NCBI GenBank assembly: GCA_030142905.1
Contig: JASJOG010000115.1
Span: forward strand, 563,001-627,000
Direction of reading: 5' to 3'
Origin: Heliopora coerulea
Taxonomy: Eukaryota; Cnidaria; Anthozoa; Scleralcyonacea; Helioporidae
Length of the DNA stretch: 64,000 nt
Every line of letters starts with the position of its first letter. Positions within the stretch are counted from its first letter, which is position 1. The position numbers were made by a program, and so were the translations under genes. Under the pieces are notes generated by a model. It saw nothing but the letters and a program-made list of their open reading frames with translations, was not told where the DNA came from and did no database searches. Positions 21,543 to 36,500 of this stretch are shown in pieces.

Positions 21543-24500
21543 TTGGAAATTGGTCGAAAAATCGTGAAAAACCAAAGGTTAACCCCTTTACTTTTTGGTC
21601 AAATTTTTCCACCTAAAATTTTCAACGTAATTTCGCCCAAAAACCACTCAAACCACTGCAAAACTACTTTCTATGCAATAAACTTTCATATTCTGCACTT
21701 ATTTCGAAAGTTGGAAATTGGTCGAAAAATCGTGAAAAACCAAAGGTTAACCCCTTTACTTTTTGGTCAAATTTTTCCACCTAAAATTTTCAACATAATT
21801 TCGTTCAAAAACCACTCAAACCACTGCAAAACTAGTTTTTATGCAATAAACTTTCATATTCTGCACTTATTTCGAAAGTTGGAAATTGGTCGAAAAATCG
21901 TGAAAAACCAAAGGTTAAACCCTTTACTTTTTTGTCAAATTTTTCCACCTAAAATTTTCAACGTAATTTCGCTTAAAAACCACTCAAATCACTGCAAAAC
22001 TAGTTTCTATGCAATAAACTTTCATATTCTTCACTTATCTCGAAAGTTGGAAATTGATCGAAAAATCGTGAAAAACCAAAGGTTAAACCCTTTACTTTTT
22101 GGTCAAATATTTCCACCTAAAATTTTCAACGTAATTTCCATCAAAAACCACTCAAATCACTGCAAAACTAGTTTCTATGCAATAAACTTTCATATTTTGC
22201 ACTTATCTCGAAAGCTGGAAATTGATCGAAAAATCGACAAAAACCAAAGGTTAACCCCTTTACTTTTTGGTCAAATTTTTACACCTAAAATTTTCAACGT
22301 AATTTCGCTTAAAAACCACTCAAATCACTGCAAAACTAGTTTCTATGCAATAAACTTTGATATTCTGCACTTATATCGAAAGTTGAAAATTGATCGAAAA
22401 ATCGCAAAAAACCAAAGGTTAACCCCTTTACTTTTTGGTCAAATTTTTCCACCTAAACTTTTCAACGTAATTTCCCTCAAAAACCACTCAAATCACTGCA
22501 AAACTAGTTTCTATGCAATAAACTTTCATATTCTGCACTTATTTCGAAAGTTGGAAATTGATCGAAAAATCGCAAAAAACCAAAGGTTAACCCCTTTACT
22601 TTTTGGTCAAATTTTTCCACCTAAAATTTTCAACGTAATTTCCCTCAAAAACCACTCAAATCACTGCAAAACTAGTTTCTATGCAATAAACATTCATATT
22701 CTGCACTTATTTCGAAAGTTGGAAATTGATCGAAAAATCGCAAAAAACCAAAGGTTAACTCCTTTACTTTTTGGTCAAATTTTTCCACCTAAAATTTTCA
22801 ACGTAATTTCGCTCAAAAACCACTCCAATCACTGCAAAACTAGTTTCTATGATATAAACTTTCATATTCTGCACTTATTTCGAAAGTTGGAAATTGGTCG
22901 AAAAATCGTGAAAAACCAAAGGTTAACCCCTTTACTTTTTGGTCAAATTTTTCCACCTAAAATTTTCAACGTAATTTCGCCCAAAAACCACTCAAACCAC
23001 TGCAAAACTACTTTCTATGCAATAAACTTTCATATTCTGCACTTATTTCGAAAGTTGGAAATTGGTCGAAAAATCGTGAAAAACCAAAGGTTAACCCCTT
23101 TACTTTTTGGTCAAATTTTTCCACCTAAAATTTTCAACGTAATTTCGCCCAAAAACCACTCAAATCACTGCAAAACTACTTTCTATGCAATAAACTTTCA
23201 TATTCTGCACTTATTTCGAAAGTTGGAAATTGATCGAAAAATCGCAAAAAACCAAAGGTTAACTCCTTTACTTTTTGGTCAAATTTTTCCACCTAAAATT
23301 TTCAACGTAATTTCGCTCAAAAACCACTCCAATCACTGCAAAACTAGTTTCTATGATATAAACTTTCATATTCTGCACTTATTTCGAAAGTTGGAAATTG
23401 GTCGAAAAATCGTGAAAAACCAAAGGTTAACCCCTTTACTTTTTGGTCAAATTTTTCCACCTAAAATTTTCAACGTAATTTCGCCCAAAAACCACTCAAA
23501 CCACTGCAAAACTACTTTCTATGCAATAAACTTTCATATTCTGCACTTATTTCGAAAGTTGGAAATTGGTCGAAAAATCGTGAAAAACCAAAGGTTAACC
23601 CCTTTACTTTTTGGTCAAATTTTTCCACCTAAAATTTTCAACGTAATTTCGCCCAAAAACCACTCAAATCACTGCAAAACTACTTTCTATGCAATAAACT
23701 TTCATATTCTGCACTTATTTCGAAAGTTGGAAATTGGTCGAAAAATCGTGAAAAACCAAAGGTTAACCCCTTTACTTTTTGGTAAAATTTTTCCACCTGA
23801 AATTTTCAATATAATTTCGTTCAAAAACCACTCAAACCACTGCAAAACTAGTTTCTATGCAATAAACTTTCATATTCTGCACTTATTTCGAAAGTTGGAA
23901 ATTGGTCGAAAAATCGTGAAAAACCAAAGGTTAACCCCTTTACTTTTTGGTCAAATTTTTCCACCTAAAATTTTCAACGTAATTTCGCTTAAAAACCACT
24001 CAAATCACTGCAAAACTAGTTTCTATGCAATAAACTTTCATATTCTGCACTTATTTCGAAAGTTGGAAATTGGTCGAAAAATCGTGAAAAACCAAAGGTT
24101 AACCCCTTTACTTTTTGGTCAAATTTTTCCACCTAAAATTTTCAACGTGATTTCGCTCAAAAACCACTCAAATCACTGCAAAACTAGTTTCTATGCAATA
24201 AACTTTCATATTCTGCACTTATTTCGAAAGTTGGAAATTGGTCGAAAAATCGTGAAAAACCAAAGGTTAACCCCTTTACTTTTTGGTCAAATTTTTCCAC
24301 CTAAAATTTTCAACGTAATTTCGCTCAAAAACCACTCAAATCACTGCAAAACTAGTTTCTATGCAATAAACTTTCATATTCTGCACTTATTTCGAAAGTT
24401 GGAAATTGGTCGAAAAATCGCAAAAAACCAAAGGTTAACCCCTTTACTTTTTGGTCAAATTTTTCCACCTAAAATTTTCAACGTAATTTCCCTCAAAAAC

Positions 24501-27500
24501 CACTCAAATCACTGCAAAACTAGTTTCTATGCAATAAACTTTCATATTCTGCACTTATTTCGAAAGTTGGAAATTGGTCGAAAAATCGACAAAAACCAAA
24601 GGTTAACCCCTTTACTTTTTGGTCAAATTTTTCCACCTAAAATTTTCAACGTAATTTCGCTTAAAAACCACTCAAATCACTGCAAAACTAGTTTCTATGC
24701 AATAAACTTTCATATTCTGCACTTATTTCGAAAGTTGGAAATTGGTCGAAAAATCGCAAAAAACCAAAGGTTAACCCCTTTACTTTTTGGTCAAATTTTT
24801 CCACCTAAAATTTTCAACGTAATTTCGCTCAAAAACCACTCAAATCACTGCAAAACTAGTTTCTATGCAATAAACTTTCATATTCTGCACTTATTTCGAA
24901 AGTTGGAAATTGGTCGAAAAATCGCAAAAAACCAAAGGTTAACCCCTTTACTTTTTGGTCAAATTTTTCCACCTAAAATTTTCAACGTAATTTCGCTCAA
25001 AAACCACTCAAATCACTGCAAAACTAGTTTCTATGCAATAAACTTTCATATTCTGCACTTATTTCGAAAGTTGGAAATTGGTCGAAAAATCGTGAAAAAC
25101 CAAAGGTTAACCCCTTTACTTTTTGGTCAAATTTTTCCACCTAAAATTTTCAACGTAATTTCGCTTAAAAACCACTCAAATCACTGCAAAACTAGTTTCT
25201 ATGCAATAAACTTTCATATTCTGCACTTATTTCGAAAGTTGGAAATTGGTCGAAAAATCGCAAAAAACCAAAGGTTAACCCCTTTACTTTTTGGTCAAAT
25301 TTTTCCACCTAAAATTTTCAACGTAATTTCGCTCAAAAACCACTCAAATCACTGCAAAACTAGTTTCTATGATATAAACTTTCATATTCTGCACTTATTT
25401 CGAAAGTTGGAAATTGGTCGAAAAATCGTGAAAAACCAAAGGTTAACCCCTTTACTTTTTGGTCAAATTTTTCCACCTAAAATTTTCAACGTAATTTCGC
25501 TTAAAAACCACTCAAATCACTGCAAAACTAGTTTCTATGCAATAAACTTTCATATTCTGCACTTATTTCGAAAGTTGGAAATTGGTCGAAAAATCGTGAA
25601 AAACCAAAGGTTAACCCCTTTACTTTTTGGTCAAATTTTTCCACCTAAAATTTTCAACGTAATTTCGCTTAAAAACCACTCAAATCACTGCAAAACTAGT
25701 TTCTATGCAATAAACTTTCATATTCTGCACTTATTTCGAAAGTTGGAAATTGGTCGAAAAATCGTGAAAAACCAAAGGTTAACCCCTTTACTTTTTGGTC
25801 AAATTTTTCCACCTAAAATTTTCGACGTAATTTCGTTCAAAAACCACTCAAATCACTGCAAAACTAGTTTCTATGCAATAAACTTTCATATTCTGCACTT
25901 ATTTCGAAAGTTGGAAATTGGTCGAAAAATCGTGAAAAACCAAAGGTTAACCCCTTTACTTTTTGGTCAAATTTTTCCACCTAAAATTTTCAACGTAATT
26001 TCGCTTAAAAACCACTCAAATCACTGCAAAACTAGTTTCTATGCAATAAACTTTCATATTCTGCACTTATTTCGAAAGTTGGAAATTGGTCGAAAAATCG
26101 TGAAAAACCAAAGGTTAACCCCTTTACTTTTTGGTCAAATTTTTCCACCTAAAATTTTCGACGTAATTTCGCTTAAAAACCACTCAAATCACTGCAAAAC
26201 TAGTTTCTATGCAATAAACTTTCATATTCTGCACTTATTTCGAAAGTTGGAAATTGGTCGAAAAATCGTGAAAAACCAAAGGTTAACCCCTTTACTTTTT
26301 GGTCAAATTTTTCCACCTAAAATTTTCAACGTAATTTCGCTTAAAAACCACTCAAATCACTGCAAAACTAGTTTCTATGCAATAAACTTTCATATTCTGC
26401 ACTTATTTCGAAAGTTGGAAATTGGTCGAAAAATCGCAAAAAACCAAAGGTTAACCCCTTTACTTTTTGGTCAAATTTTTCCACCTAAAATTTTCAACGT
26501 AATTTCGCTTAAAAACCACTCAAATCACTGCAAAACTAGTTTCTATGCAATAAACTTTCATATTCTGCACTTATTTCGAAAGTTGGAAATTGGTCGAAAA
26601 ATCGCAAAAAACCAAAGGTTAACCCCTTTACTTTTTGGTCAAATTTTTCCACCTAAAATTTTCGACGTAATTTCGCTTAAAAACCACTCAAATCACTGCA
26701 AAACTAGTTTCTATGCAATAAACTTTCATATTCTGCACTTATTTCGAAAGTTGGAAATTGGTCGAAAAATCGTGAAAAACCAAAGGTTAACCCCTTTACT
26801 TTTTGGTCAAATTTTTCCACCTAAAATTTTCAACGTAATTTCGCTTAAAAACCACTCAAATCACTGCAAAACTAGTTTCTATGCAATAAACTTTCATATT
26901 CTGCACTTATTTCGAAAGTTGGAAATTGGTCGAAAAATCGTGAAAAACCAAAGGTTAACCCCTTTACTTTTTGGTCAAATTTTTCCACCTAAAATTTTCA
27001 ACGTAATTTCGCTTAAAAACCACTCAAATCACTGCAAAACTAGTTTCTATGCAATAAACTTTCATATTCTGCACTTATTTCGAAAGTTGGAAATTGGTCG
27101 AAAAATCGCAAAAAACCAAAGGTTAACCCCTTTACTTTTTGGTCAAATTTTTCCACCTAAAATTTTCAACGTAATTTCGCTTAAAAACCACTCAAATCAC
27201 TGCAAAACTAGTTTCTATGCAATAAACTTTCATATTCTGCACTTATTTCGAAAGTTGGAAATTGGTCGAAAAATCGCAAAAAACCAAAGGTTAACCCCTT
27301 TACTTTTTGGTCAAATTTTTCCACCTAAAATTTTCAACGTAATTTCCCTCAAAAACCACTCCAATAACTGCAAAACTAGTTTCTATGCAATAAACTTTCA
27401 TATTCTGCACTTATTTCGAAAGTTGGAAATTGGTCGAAAAATCGTCAAAAACCAAAGGTTAACCCCTTTACTTTTTGGTCAAATTTTTCCACCTAAAATT

Positions 27501-30500
27501 TTCAACGTAATTTCGCTTAAAAACCACTCCAATCACTGCAAAACTAGTTTCTATGCAATAAACTTTCATATTCTGCACTTATTTCGAAAGTTGGAAATTG
27601 GTCGAAAAATCGTGAAAAACCAAAGGTTAACCCCTTTACTTTTTGGTCAAATTTTTCCACCTAAAATTTTCAACGTAATTTCGCTTAAAAACCACTCAAA
27701 TCACTGCAAAACTAGTTTCTATGCAATAAACTTTCATATTCTGCACTTATTTCGAAAGTTGGAAATTGGTCGAAAAATCGTGAAAAACCAAAGGTTAACC
27801 CCTTTACTTTTTGGTCAAATTTTTCCACCTAAAATTTTCAACGTAATTTCGCTTAAAAACCACTCAAATCACTGCAAAACTAGTTTCTATGCAATAAACT
27901 TTCATATTCTGCACTTATTTCGAAAGTTGGAAATTGGTCGAAAAATCGCAAAAAACCAAAGGTTAACCCCTTTACTTTTTGGTCAAATTTTTCCACCTAA
28001 AATTTTCGACGTAATTTCCATCAAAAACCACTCAAATCACTGCAAAACTAGTTTCTATGCAATAAACTTTCATATTCTGCACTTATTTCGAAAGTTGGAA
28101 ATTGGTCGAAAAATCGTGAAAAACCAAAGGTTAACCCCTTTACTTTTTGGTCAAATTTTTCCACCTAAAATTTTCAACGTAATTTCGCTTAAAAACCACT
28201 CAAATCACTGCAAAACTAGTTTCTATGCAATAAACTTTCATATTCTGCACTTATTTCGAAAGTTGGAAATTGGTCGAAAAATCGCAAAAAACCAAAGGTT
28301 AACCCCTTTACTTTTTGGTCAAATTTTTCCACCTAAAATTTTCAACGTAATTTCGCTTAAAAACCACTCAAATCACTGCAAAACTAGTTTCTATGCAATA
28401 AACTTTCATATTCTGCACTTATTTCGAAAGTTGGAAATTGGTCGAAAAATCGTGAAAAACCAAAGGTTAACCCCTTTACTTTTTGGTCAAATTTTTCCAC
28501 CTAAAATTTTCAACGTAATTTCGCTTAAAAACCACTCAAATCACTGCAAAACTAGTTTCTATGCAATAAACTTTCATATTCTGCACTTATTTCGAAAGTT
28601 GGAAATTGGTCGAAAAATCGTGAAAAACCAAAGGTTAACCCCTTTACTTTTTGGTCAAATTTTTCCACCTAAAATTTTCAACGTAATTTCGCTTAAAAAC
28701 CACTCAAATCACTGCAAAACTAGTTTCTATGCAATAAACTTTCATATTCTGCACTTATTTCGAAAGTTGGAAATTGGTCGAAAAATCGCAAAAAACCAAA
28801 GGTTAACCCCTTTACTTTTTGGTCAAATTTTTCCACCTAAAATTTTCAACGTAATTTCGCTTAAAAACCACTCAAATCACTGCAAAACTAGTTTCTATGC
28901 AATAAACTTTCATATTCTGCACTTATTTCGAAAGTTGGAAATTGGTCGAAAAATCGCAAAAAACCAAAGGTTAACCCCTTTACTTTTTGGTCAAATTTTT
29001 CCACCTAAAATTTTCAACGTAATTTCCCTCAAAAACCACTCAAATCACTGCAAAACTAGTTTCTATGCAATAAACTTTCATATTCTGCACTTATTTCGAA
29101 AGTTGGAAATTGGTCGAAAAATCGTGAAAAACCAAAGGTTAACCCCTTTACTTTTTGGTCAAATTTTTCCACCTAAAATTTTCAACGTAATTTCGCTTAA
29201 AAACCACTCCAATCACTGCAAAACTAGTTTCTATGCAATAAACTTTCATATTCTGCACTTATTTCGAAAGTTGGAAATTGGTCGAAAAATCGTGAAAAAC
29301 CAAAGGTTAACCCCTTTACTTTTTGGTCAAATTTTTCCACCTAAAATTTTCAACGTAATTTCGCTTAAAAACCACTCAAATCACTGCAAAACTAGTTTCT
29401 ATGCAATAAACTTTCATATTCTGCACTTATTTCGAAAGTTGGAAATTGGTCGAAAAATCGTGAAAAACCAAAGGTTAACCCCTTTACTTTTTGGTCAAAT
29501 TTTTCCACCTAAAATTTTCAACGTAATTTCGCTTAAAAACCACTCAAATCACTGCAAAACTAGTTTCTATGCAATAAACTTTCATATTCTGCACTTATTT
29601 CGAAAGTTGGAAATTGGTCGAAAAATCGTGAAAAACCAAAGGTTAACCCCTTTACTTTTTGGTCAAATTTTTCCACCTAAAATTTTCAACGTAATTTCCA
29701 TCAAAAACCACTCAAATCACTGCAAAACTAGTTTCTATGCAATAAACTTTCATATTCTGCACTTATTTCGAAAGTTGGAAATTGGTCGAAAAATCGTGAA
29801 AAACCAAAGGTTAACCCCTTTACTTTTTGGTCAAATTTTTCCACCTAAAATTTTCAACGTAATTTCGCTTAAAAACCACTCAAATCACTGCAAAACTAGT
29901 TTCTATGCAATAAACTTTCATATTCTGCACTTATTTCGAAAGTTGGAAATTGGTCGAAAAATCGCAAAAAACCAAAGGTTAACCCCTTTACTTTTTGGTC
30001 AAATTTTTCCACCTAAAATTTTCGACGTAATTTCCCTCAAAAACCACTCAAATCACTGCAAAACTAGTTTCTATGCAATAAACTTTCATATTCTGCACTT
30101 ATTTCGAAAGTTGGAAATTGGTCGAAAAATCGCAAAAAACCAAAGGTTAACCCCTTTACTTTTTGGTCAAATTTTTCCACCTAAAATTTTCAACGTAATT
30201 TCGCTTAAAAACCACTCAAATCACTGCAAAACTAGTTTCTATGCAATAAACTTTCATATTCTGCACTTATTTCGAAAGTTGGAAATTGGTCGAAAAATCG
30301 TGAAAAACCAAAGGTTAACCCCTTTACTTTTTGGTCAAATTTTTCCACCTAAAATTTTCAACGTAATTTCGCTTAAAAACCACTCAAATCACTGCAAAAC
30401 TAGTTTCTATGCAATAAACTTTCATATTCTGCACTTATTTCGAAAGTTGGAAATTGGTCGAAAAATCGCAAAAAACCAAAGGTTAACCCCTTTACTTTTT

Positions 30501-33500
30501 GGTCAAATTTTTCCACCTAAAATTTTCAACGTAATTTCCCTCAAAAACCACTCAAATCACTGCAAAACTAGTTTCTATGCAATAAACTTTCATATTCTGC
30601 ACTTATTTCGAAAGTTGGAAATTGGTCGAAAAATCGTGAAAAACCAAAGGTTAACCCCTTTACTTTTTGGTCAAATTTTTCCACCTAAAATTTTCAACGT
30701 AATTTCGCTTAAAAACCACTCAAATCACTGCAAAACTAGTTTCTATGCAATAAACTTTCATATTCTGCACTTATTTCGAAAGTTGGAAATTGGTCGAAAA
30801 ATCGCAAAAAACCAAAGGTTAACCCCTTTACTTTTTGGTCAAATTTTTCCACCTCAAATTTTCGACGTAATTTCCCTCAAAAACCACTCAAATCACTGCA
30901 AAACTAGTTTCTATGCAATAAACTTTCATATTCTGCACTTATTTCGAAAGTTGGAAATTGGTCGAAAAATCGTGAAAAACCAAAGGTTAACCCCTTTACT
31001 TTTTGGTCAAATTTTTCCACCTAAAATTTTCAACGTAATTTCGCTTAAAAACCACTCAAATCACTGCAAAACTAGTTTCTATGCAATAAACTTTCATATT
31101 CTGCACTTATTTCGAAAGTTGGAAATTGGTCGAAAAATCGTGAAAAACCAAAGGTTAACCCCTTTACTTTTTGGTCAAATTTTTCCACCTAAAATTTTCA
31201 ACGTAATTTCGCTCAAAAACCACTCAAATCACTGCAAAACTAGTTTCTATGCAATAAACTTTCATATTCTGCACTTATTTCGAAAGTTGGAAATTGGTCG
31301 AAAAATCGTGAAAAACCAAAGGTTAACCCCTTTACTTTTTGGTCAAATTTTTCCACCTAAAATTTTCAACGTAATTTCGCTTAAAAACCACTCAAATCAC
31401 TGCAAAACTAGTTTCTATGCAATAAACTTTCATATTCTGCACTTATTTCGAAAGTTGGAAATTGGTCGAAAAATCGCAAAAAACCAAAGGTTAACCCCTT
31501 TACTTTTTGGTCAAATTTTTCCACCTAAAATTTTCAACGTAATTTCGCTCAAAAACCACTCAAATCACTGCAAAACTAGTTTCTATGCAATAAACTTTCA
31601 TATTCTGCACTTATTTCGAAAGTTGGAAATTGGTCGAAAAATCGTGAAAAACCAAAGGTTAACCCCTTTACTTTTTGGTCAAATTTTTCCACCTAAAATT
31701 TTCAACGTAATTTCGCTTAAAAACCACTCAAATCACTGCAAAACTAGTTTCTATGCAATAAACTTTCATATTCTGCACTTATTTCGAAAGTTGGAAATTG
31801 GTCGAAAAATCGTGAAAAACCAAAGGTTAACCCCTTTACTTTTTGGTCAAATTTTTCCACCTAAAATTTTCAACGTAATTTCGCTTAAAAACCACTCAAA
31901 TCACTGCAAAACTAGTTTCTATGCAATAAACTTTCATATTCTGCACTTATTTCGAAAGTTGGAAATTGGTCGAAAAATCGTGAAAAACCAAAGGTTAACC
32001 CCTTTACTTTTTGGTCAAATTTTTCCACCTAAAATTTTCAACGTAATTTCGCTTAAAAACCACTCAAATCACTGCAAAACTAGTTTCTATGCAATAAACT
32101 TTCATATTCTGCACTTATTTCGAAAGTTGGAAATTGGTCGAAAAATCGCAAAAAACCAAAGGTTAACCCCTTTACTTTTTGGTCAAATTTTTCCACCTAA
32201 AATTTTCAACGTAATTTCCCTCAAAAACCACTCCAATAACTGCAAAACTAGTTTCTATGCAATAAACTTTCATATTCTGCACTTATTTCGAAAGTTGGAA
32301 ATTGGTCGAAAAATCGTGAAAAACCAAAGGTTAACCCCTTTACTTTTTGGTCAAATTTTTCCACCTAAAATTTTCAACGTAATTTCGCTTAAAAACCACT
32401 CAAATCACTGCAAAACTAGTTTCTATGCAATAAACTTTCATATTCTGCACTTATTTCGAAAGTTGGAAATTGGTCGAAAAATCGTGAAAAACCAAAGGTT
32501 AACCCCTTTACTTTTTGGTCAAATTTTTCCACCTAAAATTTTCAACGTAATTTCGCTTAAAAACCACTCAAATCACTGCAAAACTAGTTTCTATGCAATA
32601 AACTTTCATATTCTGCACTTATTTCGAAAGTTGGAAATTGGTCGAAAAATCGCAAAAAACCAAAGGTTAACCCCTTTACTTTTTGGTCAAATTTTTCCAC
32701 CAAAAATTTTCAACGTAATTTCGCTTAAAAACCACTCAAATCACTGCAAAACTAGTTTCTATGCAATAAACTTTCATATTCTGCACTTATTTCGAAAGTT
32801 GGAAATTGGTCGAAAAATCGCAAAAAACCAAAGGTTAACCCCTTTACTTTTTGGTCAAATTTTTCCACCTAAAATTTTCAACGTAATTTCGCTTAAAAAC
32901 CACTCAAATCACTGCAAAACTAGTTTCTATGCAATAAACTTTCATATTCTGCACTTATTTCGAAAGTTGGAAATTGGTCGAAAAATCGTGAAAAACCAAA
33001 GGTTAACCCCTTTACTTTTTGGTCAAATTTTTCCACCTAAAATTTTCAACGTAATTTCGCTTAAAAACCACTCAAATCACTGCAAAACTAGTTTCTATGC
33101 AATAAACTTTCATATTCTGCACTTATTTCGAAAGTTGGAAATTGGTCGAAAAATCGTGAAAAACCAAAGGTTAACCCCTTTACTTTTTGGTCAAATTTTT
33201 CCACCTAAAATTTTCAACGTAATTTCGCTTAAAAACCACTCAAATCACTGCAAAACTAGTTTCTATGCAATAAACTTTCATATTCTGCACTTATTTCGAA
33301 AGTTGGAAATTGGTCGAAAAATCGCAAAAAACCAAAGGTTAACCCCTTTACTTTTTGGTCAAATTTTTCCACCTAAAATTTTCAACGTAATTTCGCTTAA
33401 AAACCACTCAAATCACTGCAAAACTAGTTTCTATGCAATAAACTTTCATATTCTGCACTTATTTCGAAAGTTGGAAATTGGTCGAAAAATCGCAAAAAAC

Positions 33501-36500
33501 CAAAGGTTAACCCCTTTACTTTTTGGTCAAATTTTTCCACCTAAAATTTTCGACGTAATTTCCCTCAAAAACCACTCCAATAACTGCAAAACTAGTTTCT
33601 ATGCAATAAACTTTCATATTCTGCACTTATTTCGAAAGTTGGAAATTGGTCGAAAAATCGCAAAAAACCAAAGGTTAACCCCTTTACTTTTTGGTCAAAT
33701 TTTTCCACCTAAAATTTTCGACGTAATTTCGCTTAAAAACCACTCCAATAACTGCAAAACTAGTTTCTATGCAATAAACTTTCATATTCTGCACTTATTT
33801 CGAAAGTTGGAAATTGGTCGAAAAATCGTGAAAAACCAAAGGTTAACCCCTTTACTTTTTGGTCAAATTTTTCCACCTCAAATTTTCAACGTAATTTCGC
33901 TTAAAAACCACTCAAATCACTGCAAAACTAGTTTCTATGCAATAAACTTTCATATTCTGCACTTATTTCGAAAGTTGGAAATTGGTCGAAAAATCGTGAA
34001 AAACCAAAGGTTAACCCCTTTACTTTTTGGTCAAATTTTTCCACCTAAAATTTTCAACGTAATTTCGCTTAAAAACCACTCAAATCACTGCAAAACTAGT
34101 TTCTATGCAATAAACTTTCATATTCTGCACTTATTTCGAAAGTTGGAAATTGGTCGAAAAATCGTGAAAAACCAAAGGTTAACCCCTTTACTTTTTGGTC
34201 AAATTTTTCCACCAAAAATTTTCAACGTAATTTCCATCAAAAACCACTCAAATCACTGCAAAACTAGTTTCTATGCAATAAACTTTCATATTCTGCACTT
34301 ATTTCGAAAGTTGGAAATTGGTCGAAAAATCGTGAAAAACCAAAGGTTAACCCCTTTACTTTTTGGTCAAATTTTTCCACCTAAAATTTTCAACGTAATT
34401 TCGCTTAAAAACCACTCAAATCACTGCAAAACTAGTTTCTATGCAATAAACTTTCATATTCTGCACTTATTTCGAAAGTTGGAAATTGGTCGAAAAATCG
34501 CAAAAAACCAAAGGTTAACCCCTTTACTTTTTGGTCAAATTTTTCCACCTCAAATTTTCAACGTAATTTCGCTTAAAAACCACTCAAATCACTGCAAAAC
34601 TAGTTTCTATGCAATAAACTTTCATATTCTGCACTTATTTCGAAAGTTGGAAATTGGTCGAAAAATCGCAAAAAACCAAAGGTTAACCCCTTTACTTTTT
34701 GGTCAAATTTTTCCACCTAAAATTTTCGACGTAATTTCGCTTAAAAACCACTCAAATCACTGCAAAACTAGTTTCTATGCAATAAACTTTCATATTCTGC
34801 ACTTATTTCGAAAGTTGGAAATTGGTCGAAAAATCGTGAAAAACCAAAGGTTAACCCCTTTACTTTTTGGTCAAATTTTTCCACCTAAAATTTTCAACGT
34901 AATTTCGCTTAAAAACCACTCAAATCACTGCAAAACTAGTTTCTATGCAATAAACTTTCATATTCTGCACTTATTTCGAAAGTTGGAAATTGGTCGAAAA
35001 ATCGCAAAAAACCAAAGGTTAACCCCTTTACTTTTTGGTCAAATTTTTCCACCTCAAATTTTCGACGTAATTTCGCTTAAAAACCACTCAAATCACTGCA
35101 AAACTAGTTTCTATGCAATAAACTTTCATATTCTGCACTTATTTCGAAAGTTGGAAATTGGTCGAAAAATCGTGAAAAACCAAAGGTTAACCCCTTTACT
35201 TTTTGGTCAAATTTTTCCACCTAAAATTTTCAACGTAATTTCGCTTAAAAACCACTCAAATCACTGCAAAACTAGTTTCTATGCAATAAACTTTCATATT
35301 CTGCACTTATTTCGAAAGTTGGAAATTGGTCGAAAAATCGCAAAAAACCAAAGGTTAACCCCTTTACTTTTTGGTCAAATTTTTCCACCAAAAATTTTCA
35401 ACGTAATTTCGCTTAAAAACCACTCAAATCACTGCAAAACTAGTTTCTATGCAATAAACTTTCATATTCTGCACTTATTTCGAAAGTTGGAAATTGGTCG
35501 AAAAATCGTGAAAAACCAAAGGTTAACCCCTTTACTTTTTGGTCAAATTTTTCCACCTAAAATTTTCAACGTAATTTCGCTTAAAAACCACTCAAATCAC
35601 TGCAAAACTAGTTTCTATGCAATAAACTTTCATATTCTGCACTTATTTCGAAAGTTGGAAATTGGTCGAAAAATCGTGAAAAACCAAAGGTTAACCCCTT
35701 TACTTTTTGGTCAAATTTTTCCACCTAAAATTTTCAACGTAATTTCGCTTAAAAACCACTCAAATCACTGCAAAACTAGTTTCTATGCAATAAACTTTCA
35801 TATTCTGCACTTATTTCGAAAGTTGGAAATTGGTCGAAAAATCGTGAAAAACCAAAGGTTAACCCCTTTACTTTTTGGTCAAATTTTTCCACCTAAAATT
35901 TTCAACGTAATTTCGCTTAAAAACCACTCAAATCACTGCAAAACTAGTTTCTATGCAATAAACTTTCATATTCTGCACTTATTTCGAAAGTTGGAAATTG
36001 GTCGAAAAATCGCAAAAAACCAAAGGTTAACCCCTTTACTTTTTGGTCAAATTTTTCCACCTAAAATTTTCAACGTAATTTCGCTTAAAAACCACTCAAA
36101 TCACTGCAAAACTAGTTTCTATGCAATAAACTTTCATATTCTGCACTTATTTCGAAAGTTGGAAATTGGTCGAAAAATCGTCAAAAACCAAAGGTTAACC
36201 CCTTTACTTTTTGGTCAAATTTTTCCACCTAAAATTTTCAACGTAATTTCGCTTAAAAACCACTCAAATCACTGCAAAACTAGTTTCTATGCAATAAACT
36301 TTCATATTCTGCACTTATTTCGAAAGTTGGAAATTGGTCGAAAAATCGTGAAAAACCAAAGGTTAACCCCTTTACTTTTTGGTCAAATTTTTCCACCTAA
36401 AATTTTCAACGTAATTTCGCTTAAAAACCACTCAAATCACTGCAAAACTAGTTTCTATGCAATAAACTTTCATATTCTGCACTTATTTCGAAAGTTGGAA

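Noticed and set aside
24390..24410. CENP-B box in the satellite (TTTCGAAAGTTGGAAATTGG)
   Set aside because: It has TTCG and GGAAA in similar order, but the required A and CGGG positions of the box do not fit.
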